From: Thermoplasmatota archaeon
GTDB taxonomy: Archaea; Thermoplasmatota; Thermoplasmata; Thermoplasmatales; Thermoplasmataceae
NCBI GenBank assembly: GCA_023379355.1
Contig: JAMCUD010000019.1
Coordinates: 10,532-23,790 of the forward strand
Reading direction: 5' to 3'
DNA length: 13,259 bases
How positions within the stretch are numbered: the first letter of the stretch is position 1; the number at the start of each line of letters is the position of its first letter. Positions 6,467 to 12,121 of the stretch are shown in pieces. Position numbers and translations under genes: made by a program. The notes under the pieces were generated by a model, which was not told where the DNA came from, ran no database searches, and saw only the letters and a list, made by a program, of their open reading frames with translations.

Positions 6467-6783
6467 ATTATCATGAATGCTTTTCCGACTACTTAAAAGT
6501 GACATGGGTTCATTATCCCGCCCCGTGGTATCTGTCGCTTTCCCTTCCCTGGATTTGGTTATGTCTGTTGCGCCCTCTTAACCTTCATGAGCAGTCATGG
6601 CTCTGCCAGTTTACGTTTGGAATGGTTTTGACAAATGTCACATTTCCAGTGTGGAGGAACAGCCAAAGAATTTTCAGCGTTTTTCTTTATGCGATCCTAT
6701 CAGCGTAAATGAGAAAACGGAAGAGCCGGCCATAAATTCACTCTATCCGGTTCCTCTGGTTTGCGAGGAAAAAGCCATCATTT
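6467..6783. other. 317-base stretch without a recognisable gene
   Basis: This lies between two minus-strand genes. It holds the probable promoter of the oxidoreductase at its left end and two overlapping inverted repeats near 6629-6645. A run of five T on the minus strand (6769-6773), 11 bases after the AlaX stop, may end that transcript. Short open frames exist on both strands, including a 19-codon minus-strand frame that starts with a GTGAATTT-preceded ATG near 6733. None shows family features. No tRNA or clear hairpin RNA was seen. Confidence 0.6.
6491..6500 (-). promoter_or_regulatory. Probable TATA box of the Gfo/Idh/MocA gene
   Basis: On the minus strand it reads ACTTTTAAGT, centred about 29 bases before the ATG at 6466. 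There is no ribosome binding site before that ATG, so a leaderless transcript is likely. The placement is the main argument for the shorter start. Confidence 0.5.
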
Positions 6784-7509
6784 TCATAAGTTTTCAAGAT
6801 GAAACTCCACTCTCTTGTTCCTCTTGCCCTTGCTCTCTATCCTGTTGAGTACCAGCCTGCCTATTTCCCTTGTGTTGGCTACGTGTGTGCCGCCGTCGGC
6901 CTGCTCATCCAGCCCTTCTATCACGATTATCCTGACTGTATCCAGAGAGTTCATAAGCTCCCTTCCGGGTGCGGTACGTGCAAGATTTTCCATGGATCTC
7001 GCCTCCTGGGCTGTGATCTCCTTCTGGTATATCCTGTGTCCTTCGGCTATGAACCTATTGCTCTCCTCAATGATTGCACTGACTATTTCCCTGCTGAATT
7101 CATTCATGTCCAGATCGATCCTTGCCCTGTCCTGGTATATCTGCCCCCCGGTAAGGAGACCCTGGTCGCCATGCCTGCTGGTGACTATACCATCAAGGAC
7201 GTGGACAGCAGAGTGGTATCTCATGTGCCAGTAGCGCCGTTCCCAGTCGATTTTTCCATGCACCTTAGCACCTAATTCAAGTCCCTCTGCTTTATCCAGC
7301 GTGTGAACCACATCGTTTGCGTCCTTCCGGACATCAAGAACACGGTATTCCCTGTCCTTTGACTCCATGACGCCGGTATCGTTCGGTTGCCCTCCACCAG
7401 TTGCATAAAAAGCGGTCCTGTCAAGTACTACGTCATTGCCGATTATCCCAAGTATATGTGCATCAAATTCCCTGAGGTACATGTCTTTCCAGTAAAGCTT
7501 CTCTGTCAT
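6784..7509 (-). CDS. alaX: Alanyl-tRNA editing protein AlaX (AlaX-M/II type)
   Basis: AlaX is a free-standing editing domain that removes wrongly attached serine or glycine from tRNA-Ala. The 241 residues begin with the small barrel seen in AlaX-M and AlaRS, including FYATGGGQPNDTG (34-46), followed by the editing core. The first zinc half-motif HSAVH (His99, His103) is present. The second reads DGGTHVANT, with His209 but Asp205 where the standard motif CxxxH has Cys. An intact GGTHV supports function, and an Asp ligand may be a lineage variant. It lacks the AlaRS synthetase domain, so it acts in trans. It is divergent from the disulfide oxidoreductase gene, with an AATAATATT box about 27 bases before its ATG. 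Confidence 0.92.
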   Translation of the reverse strand: MTEKLYWKDMYLREFDAHILGIIGNDVVLDRTAFYATGGGQPNDTGVMESKDREYRVLDVRKDANDVVHTLDKAEGLELGAKVHGKIDWERRYWHMRYHSAVHVLDGIVTSRHGDQGLLTGGQIYQDRARIDLDMNEFSREIVSAIIEESNRFIAEGHRIYQKEITAQEARSMENLARTAPGRELMNSLDTVRIIVIEGLDEQADGGTHVANTREIGRLVLNRIESKGKRNKRVEFHLENL

Positions 7510-7531
7510 GTCCCCTTAATGAGCAAACAAG

Positions 7532-7540
7532 AATATTATT
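7532..7540 (-). promoter_or_regulatory. Probable TATA box of alaX
   Basis: AATAATATT on the minus strand, centred about 27 bases before the ATG at 7509. This is the spacing expected when transcription starts at the start codon. Only a weak GGGG lies before the ATG. Confidence 0.45.
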
Positions 7541-7610
7541 GTTCCACTTTCACCCCATCCGTTTACGGGGATTACCTGTAAAATACATGGTTACCTCTAA
7601 GACTGCCAAC

Positions 7611-7620
7611 ACTTAAATAA
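7611..7620 (+). promoter_or_regulatory. Probable TATA box of the protein disulfide oxidoreductase gene
   Basis: ACTTAAATAA is centred about 24 bases before the ATG at 7640, and no ribosome binding site lies between them. This fits a leaderless archaeal mRNA. Confidence 0.5.
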
Positions 7621-7639
7621 TAACTGAAAATAACTAAGA

Positions 7640-8308
7640 ATGCCCCTTATAAGAGAAGAGGATAAGAAGTTCCTGATGCAGGAATTTGAGAAACATTTGA
7701 AGAATGATGTGGACCTTGTTATTTTCACTTCTGAAAGTTCAGATTGTAAATATTGCAAGGAAACAGTTGAGCTGGCCGAGGAGGTATCTGAAATTAACAA
7801 GAAGATTCACCTGGTTAAGTACGACTTTGACAAGGACAAGGAAGCTGCAAAGGCATATGACGTGGAGAAATTCCCGGCAACCATAGTTGCAGAGCATGGC
7901 AAGAAAGACGGGCGGATTAAATATTACGGCATCCCCTCAGGCTACGAATTCGGATCTCTCATTGAGGATCTCAAGAACGTATCGTCAAACGAGGTGGAAG
8001 TTTCGTCCAAGGCCATGGAGGTTGTCAGCAAGATCGACAAACCCATTAAGATAAAGGTCTATGTTACGCCAACATGCCCATACTGTCCAAGAGCTGTTGG
8101 GACGGCACACAAATTCGCAATACTCAACAAAAATATATCAGGTGAGATGGTAGAGTCCCTGGAATTTGAGCAGGAGGCTGAAGAGGTTGGAGTTTCAAGC
8201 GTTCCCCACATAGTGATAAATGGGGAGGTCCAGTTCGTGGGAGCATATCCTGATGACCAGTTTGCGGAATATGTGCTTGAGGCTTACAACAACCATTCCT
8301 CAGCCTGA
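7640..8308 (+). CDS. Protein disulfide oxidoreductase (PDO), two thioredoxin-fold domains
   Basis: PDO is a cytoplasmic glutaredoxin-like enzyme of thermophiles that makes, breaks or reshuffles disulfides and is recharged by a thioredoxin reductase. The 222 residues contain two thioredoxin folds. The N-terminal unit has a CKYC active site (Cys36, Cys39) with the cis-Pro of FPAT (Pro80). The C-terminal unit has CPYC (Cys146, Cys149) with the cis-Pro of VPH (Pro189). This double unit and the length match archaeal PDO proteins, and CPYC is the more redox-active type in that family. There is no signal peptide. The gene has its own promoter and ends in a T-run that runs into the stop codon of the opposing permease gene. 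Thioredoxin reductase is not in the window. Confidence 0.93.
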   Translation: MPLIREEDKKFLMQEFEKHLKNDVDLVIFTSESSDCKYCKETVELAEEVSEINKKIHLVKYDFDKDKEAAKAYDVEKFPATIVAEHGKKDGRIKYYGIPSGYEFGSLIEDLKNVSSNEVEVSSKAMEVVSKIDKPIKIKVYVTPTCPYCPRAVGTAHKFAILNKNISGEMVESLEFEQEAEEVGVSSVPHIVINGEVQFVGAYPDDQFAEYVLEAYNNHSSA

Positions 8309-8312
8309 TCCC

Positions 8313-8323
8313 TTTTTTATTTT
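8313..8323 (+). terminator. T-rich terminator of the PDO gene
   Basis: TTTTTTATTTT follows the PDO stop codon after four bases. T-runs on the non-template strand are the usual archaeal terminator. It overlaps the TAA stop of the permease gene read from the other strand (8317-8319). Confidence 0.65.
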
Positions 8324-9678
8324 ACCTCGGCGTTCTCCATTTTTTCCCTGCTTTTCCCGAATAGTCTTACGCGACTGCGGGATGGTACTGGGCCGTGGCT
8401 ACCCCTAATGACAGTGTTTATTTCATATATTGTAGCAGACGCCACTGCCACCAGAGCCGCAATGATCATGCTCTCAGTGCCAAGAAATGCAAAGAACAGG
8501 GCAATTGTAGAGATTCCACAAACTGGAACTGCTATGAACCAGTCCCTTCCAAGAAGGGCCCCACCCCTATACCTGCTTTTCCTGTATTTCATGTGAACCT
8601 TCAGGGCTGCAATATTTATTATGGAATATGCAGATATGACACAGGCGTTGGAAGATTCAACAATTGTACCGAACGAGGCTGCTGGCAACATTAATATGGC
8701 AAGCAGCATGGATATGACTATTGCAACAAGAGGTGTCGAATACCTGTCCAGATATGAGATTCGTCTGGGCAGCTCACCGTCCCTCGCCATGGCATAAAGT
8801 ACCCTTGAGGTGCCAAGCATGCCGGTGAGAATCACTCCCGATGTTGCTACCAGTGCCCCTATGGAAACTGCCAGCCCAAGCCATATCAATCCCGTCCTGG
8901 ATGCTGCAAGGGCCAGCGGAGAGGTGGAGGATGCCAGTTCTCCAGGTGTAGCCAGGCCTATTGCAGATAGTGTTATGAGAAAATAGAGGACAGCGGATAT
9001 GAGTATTGAGATTATGATTGCAAGCGGTATTGTCCTTTCCGGATTGATTACTTCCTCTGAAACAGTTGTCACCCTGGAGAAGCCGGAAAAGGCAAAGAAT
9101 ATGACCGCTCCACCGGATATAATGCCTTCAGGGCCTCTCATAAGGAAGTCTGAAAAATGAGAAGGCTTGAAGAAAAACAGGCCAAAGACTGTGAAAAGTA
9201 TGAGTATTGCCAGGTTCACCATTACTATTGCCCGGAGCGTTTTTGCAGAGTTCTTAATGCCAAGCGCGTTCAGGATTGCAAACATCATAATCACCCCCAC
9301 TCCGATGAATATTGCCGGAAATCTCGAATCAAGAACCTCGTCAAGATATCCACCGAAACTTATGGAGACTGCTGAAAGGGCAACTATGTTTCCAAAGGTC
9401 CACAGAGTACCACCCAGAAACCCTGCAAAGGGAGATAGGCTCTCCTTCCCGTATTCATATGTTCCCCCCTCCTTGTCAACATGGCGGGCTATCTGCGAAA
9501 AGCTTATCCCTGTAAATATGGCCACTAGAGCGGCAAGGGGAATGGAAAGTATTACGGCGGGCCCGGCAAGGCCAGCCGAAATTCCAATTATGACGAAGAT
9601 ACCTGCGCCAATAATTGCGCCAAGGTTGATGATTACTGCATCAAGCAGTTTCAAGGACCTTGTGAACCCCTCTGTCAT
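8317..9678 (-). CDS. APC-superfamily amino acid permease
   Basis: A 453-residue integral membrane protein with about 12 hydrophobic segments. The first segment carries the unwound substrate-binding motif GAIIGAGIF (20-28). A later one has FFAFSGFSRVTTVSEE followed by NPERTIP, the typical TM6 and loop of amino acid/polyamine/organocation transporters. A further segment has GTSRVLYAMARDGELP, also a family hallmark. The C-terminal tail is basic and short. The specific amino acid cannot be read. The gene is divergent from the SCP2-HAD/ECH operon (111 bases between start codons), which fits amino acid breakdown but does not prove it. A GTGATG lies 8-9 bases before the ATG, and an AACATTATC box about 27 bases before it. 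Confidence 0.92.
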   Translation of the reverse strand: MTEGFTRSLKLLDAVIINLGAIIGAGIFVIIGISAGLAGPAVILSIPLAALVAIFTGISFSQIARHVDKEGGTYEYGKESLSPFAGFLGGTLWTFGNIVALSAVSISFGGYLDEVLDSRFPAIFIGVGVIMMFAILNALGIKNSAKTLRAIVMVNLAILILFTVFGLFFFKPSHFSDFLMRGPEGIISGGAVIFFAFSGFSRVTTVSEEVINPERTIPLAIIISILISAVLYFLITLSAIGLATPGELASSTSPLALAASRTGLIWLGLAVSIGALVATSGVILTGMLGTSRVLYAMARDGELPRRISYLDRYSTPLVAIVISMLLAILMLPAASFGTIVESSNACVISAYSIINIAALKVHMKYRKSRYRGGALLGRDWFIAVPVCGISTIALFFAFLGTESMIIAALVAVASATIYEINTVIRGSHGPVPSRSRVRLFGKSREKMENAEVK

Positions 9679-9700
9679 TGCAATTCATCACTCTACCCTA

Positions 9701-9709
9701 GATAATGTT
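9701..9709 (-). promoter_or_regulatory. Possible TATA box of the permease gene
   Basis: The minus strand reads AACATTATC about 27 bases before the ATG at 9678. It is a poor match to a TATA consensus, so this rests mainly on spacing. The palindrome TGTGCACA (9711-9718) lies just upstream. Confidence 0.3.
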
Positions 9710-9755
9710 TTGTGCACATATTGTCTGCCCGGTCTTTCTAATTCAAATTTTTCGC

Positions 9756-9768
9756 ATAAAATATTTTA
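9756..9768 (+). promoter_or_regulatory. Probable TATA box of the SCP2 - HAD/ECH operon
   Basis: ATAAAATATTTTA is centred about 28 bases before the SCP2 ATG at 9790, with no ribosome site in between. This fits a leaderless first gene followed by a second gene that has its own ribosome site. Confidence 0.55.
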
Positions 9769-9789
9769 CCGTTACCAGACTTTCCCATC

Positions 9790-10125
9790 ATGGCATCATA
9801 CGAAGTCATGAATGAAATAATAAGCAAGGCCAGCTCCATGGATAGCTTTAAGAAGGAAATTGCAGGCTTCAACAAGACTTTCCTGTTTAAGCCATCTGAT
9901 GCGAAACCATATCATGTTGAGATAAGCAACGGGTCAGCAAAACTTGCTGAGGGAGAGGTCGCATCGCCAAGCGCAACCATTTCTGCCACAGATCAGGTGC
10001 TTTCGGACATTTTCACAGGAAAGACTGATGCGATAAAGGCATTTATGCAGGGTCAACTTAAGGTAAGTGGCGATATTTTCAGTGCGCAGAAGCTCACCGG
10101 AATAGTTTCAAAGCTCAGGAAGTGA
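9790..10125 (+). CDS. SCP2 sterol-carrier-protein-like, acyl-lipid binding protein
   Basis: A 111-residue single-domain protein of the SCP2 fold, which binds fatty acyl chains, acyl-CoA and other lipids in a hydrophobic tunnel. The C-terminal half has the family pattern: a 'D-x-x-x-x-D-I-F-x-G-K-x-D-A' stretch (68-80) followed by AFMQGQLKVSGD (83-94) and a final helix ending AQKLTGIVSKLRK. There is no signal peptide or membrane segment, so it is cytoplasmic. It is the first gene of a two-gene operon with the HAD/ECH fusion, whose ATG lies 4 bases after this stop. That pairing suggests it carries or presents acyl-CoA substrates. Archaea do not generally make sterols, so sterol transfer is unlikely. 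Confidence 0.88.
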   Translation: MASYEVMNEIISKASSMDSFKKEIAGFNKTFLFKPSDAKPYHVEISNGSAKLAEGEVASPSATISATDQVLSDIFTGKTDAIKAFMQGQLKVSGDIFSAQKLTGIVSKLRK

Positions 10126-10126
10126 T
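10121..10126 (+). promoter_or_regulatory. Ribosome binding site of the HAD/ECH gene, containing the SCP2 stop codon
   Basis: AGTGAT includes the SCP2 stop TGA (10123-10125) and lies 3 bases before ATG 10130. GTGATC matches the 16S complement GGAGGTGATCC, shifted toward its 3' side compared with the AGGTGA sites of the E2 and E3 genes. It implies coupled translation of the two proteins. Confidence 0.6.
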
Positions 10127-10129
10127 CTC

Positions 10130-12121
10130 ATGGATATCAGGACGGTTACCGTAATCGGTGCCGGAATCATGGGACACGGTATTGCAGAGGTCTGCGCAAT
10201 TGCAGGCCTTCCAGTAACAATAGAGGATGCTTTTCCGGATGCACTTAAGAGGGCTGAGGCCTCAATAAAGGGAAGCCTTGACCGGATGAAGAAATCAGGT
10301 AAGATCGATGACAAGTCATATTCTGCCATTCTCTCCAGAATATCATTCTCGTCTTCGCTTCAGGATGCCGTCAGAAATGCCGATATCATCATAGAGGCCG
10401 TTCCCGAAATACCCGATCTCAAAATATCTGTAATCAGAGATATTACTGCATCCTGCAGACCTGATGCCATTGTCGCCTCAAACACATCCAACATAAGGAT
10501 TTCAACACTTGCGGAGAATGCGAGCAATCCCCAGCGTGTTCTTGGATTGCATTTCTTCAATCCACCGGTGGTGATGAAGCTCGTGGAGGTTATAAAGTCT
10601 GAAAAAACCTCACAGGAGGCCTTCGACTCGGCATTTGAGTTTTCCAAGTTCATCGGGAAGACACCAATAAAAGTGCTGAAGGACAGCCCCGGCTTCGTCG
10701 TCAACAGGATCAATGCGCCGGAAAGCCTGCTTTTCTGTCTCGTCCTTGACAGAGGGATGGCAAAGCCTGAAGAACTGGATGCTTTTGCAAAGAGCCAGGG
10801 GCTTCCCATGGGACCGTATGAGCTAATGGACTACGTTGGAATAGATACTGTTGTCCATTCACTTGACTATTATGCGGAAACGCTTGACAAGGAATATGGC
10901 AAATGCAAATACTTCAGGAATTTCATGGACAAAGGAAACCTGGGACTGAAGACGGGAAAAGGCTTCTACACCTGGGAGAATGGCCACGCAAAGATTCCGG
11001 ATGCAAAGCCCTCGTCTGTGCTGGAACTCCTTGACATCCTTGCCGTTGAGATAAACGAAGCCGTGAAGATCATAGAGGAGGGTGTGGCTGGACCTGCCGA
11101 TATTGAAACTGGCGTGAAACTTGGAATGAACCGGCCGTTCGGGCCCATATCCGTTGCCGAGGGTCTCACCAATGCAGAGATTAAGAGGAAACTCATAGCG
11201 CTAAGCCAGAAATTCGATACCAGGATATTCTATCCGGCCAAATCCATAGAGGAGGGAAAACTGCGGGAGGTTATTTCAGGAAAGTCGATGAAACGCACAG
11301 ATCAGGAAACCAGCCTTAAGCCTGAGGCAAAACCTGCTGACACGGATGCAGTGGTGAGGCTTGAACGGGATGAGAGGACCCGGGTTGCCCATCTGGTGCT
11401 CAGGAATACAAGAAATAACCTGATAAACCAGAATGTTCTGGAATCGCTTGAGAAATACCTGAAACAGCTCTGGAATGATCGTGAGATCAATGTGATAGTT
11501 GTTAGAGGCGAGGGCGAGAATCTCTCTGCAGGTGCACAGCTTACACAATTCTTCAGCGGCCCCATGGATTTTGCAGAAAATGCGAGGCTCGGTGAGAGAA
11601 CATTCAGGCTGTTTTCTGAGATACCCAAGATAACCATTGCCGAGATGAAAGGCTATATCCTTGGGGGCGGCTTCGAACTATCCATATGGTGCGACATCAG
11701 GGTTGCAACGCCAGACGCAACAATAGGTTTCCCCGAGACAACACTTGGTCTCATTCCTGGATGGGGTGGCAGCCAGCGGCTTAGCAAGCTCGTTGGAATG
11801 TCCAGGGCTTCATATCTGATTCTAACCGGCGAGAGATTCACTGGAAAATACGCGAATGAGATTGGCCTTGTTTCGCGCCTCTTTGACAAAGCGGAGATTG
11901 CCTCAGAAACCGACAGGTTTGCGGCTGACCTCGCCGCAAGGATCGCTCCTGTTTCAGCAGCAATGGCGAAGAAACTAATCTACAAGGGAAGCGAGATGGG
12001 AACGGACAATGGGCTAGAAATGGAATCCATTGCCATGGGCCTGCTCTATGGCACAGATGACCTGAAAGAGGGAATATCGGCATTCCTCCAGAAGAGGAAA
12101 CCGGACTACAAGGGCAGATGA
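10130..12121 (+). CDS. 3-hydroxyacyl-CoA dehydrogenase / enoyl-CoA hydratase fusion
   Basis: A 663-residue bifunctional enzyme for two successive beta-oxidation steps: hydration of an enoyl-CoA and NAD-dependent oxidation of the (S)-3-hydroxyacyl-CoA. The dehydrogenase comes first. It has an NAD fold (VIGAGIMGHG, 8-17), Ser120, His141 in GLHFFNPP, Glu153 and Asn192, which match the human enzyme's Ser137, His158, Glu170 and Asn208 in spacing. Its helical domain covers about 185-375. After a linker (about 385-405) comes the crotonase domain, with Glu516 in GGGFEL and Glu536 in GFPET, 20 residues apart as in rat hydratase Glu144/Glu164. Bacterial FadB has the opposite order. The HAD-first order is that of the archaeal crotonyl-CoA hydratase/3-hydroxybutyryl-CoA dehydrogenase of Metallosphaera. 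Chain-length preference is unknown. Confidence 0.95.
   Translation: MDIRTVTVIGAGIMGHGIAEVCAIAGLPVTIEDAFPDALKRAEASIKGSLDRMKKSGKIDDKSYSAILSRISFSSSLQDAVRNADIIIEAVPEIPDLKISVIRDITASCRPDAIVASNTSNIRISTLAENASNPQRVLGLHFFNPPVVMKLVEVIKSEKTSQEAFDSAFEFSKFIGKTPIKVLKDSPGFVVNRINAPESLLFCLVLDRGMAKPEELDAFAKSQGLPMGPYELMDYVGIDTVVHSLDYYAETLDKEYGKCKYFRNFMDKGNLGLKTGKGFYTWENGHAKIPDAKPSSVLELLDILAVEINEAVKIIEEGVAGPADIETGVKLGMNRPFGPISVAEGLTNAEIKRKLIALSQKFDTRIFYPAKSIEEGKLREVISGKSMKRTDQETSLKPEAKPADTDAVVRLERDERTRVAHLVLRNTRNNLINQNVLESLEKYLKQLWNDREINVIVVRGEGENLSAGAQLTQFFSGPMDFAENARLGERTFRLFSEIPKITIAEMKGYILGGGFELSIWCDIRVATPDATIGFPETTLGLIPGWGGSQRLSKLVGMSRASYLILTGERFTGKYANEIGLVSRLFDKAEIASETDRFAADLAARIAPVSAAMAKKLIYKGSEMGTDNGLEMESIAMGLLYGTDDLKEGISAFLQKRKPDYKGR

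Noticed and set aside
6467..6505. N-terminal extension of the Gfo/Idh/MocA protein by 13 residues from an ATG at 6505
   Set aside because: The added residues precede the first Rossmann strand and overlap the probable TATA box. The ATG at 6466 fits a leaderless start.
6590..6700. Minus-strand fragment reading WKCDICQNHSKRK, which resembles a zinc-ribbon piece
   Set aside because: It has a single CxxC, no second pair, no ATG, and stops on both sides within about 33 codons.
6499..6848. Two short plus-strand frames (69 and 83 codons) in and next to the gap
   Set aside because: They have biased, tryptophan- or cysteine-rich composition, match no family I know, have no ribosome site, and the second runs antisense into the end of alaX.
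9167..9811. 214-codon plus-strand frame opposite the permease gene
   Set aside because: It is the mirror of a membrane protein gene, rich in Ile/Met/Pro/Ala as such shadows are, with no motifs, while the permease frame has clear family signatures.
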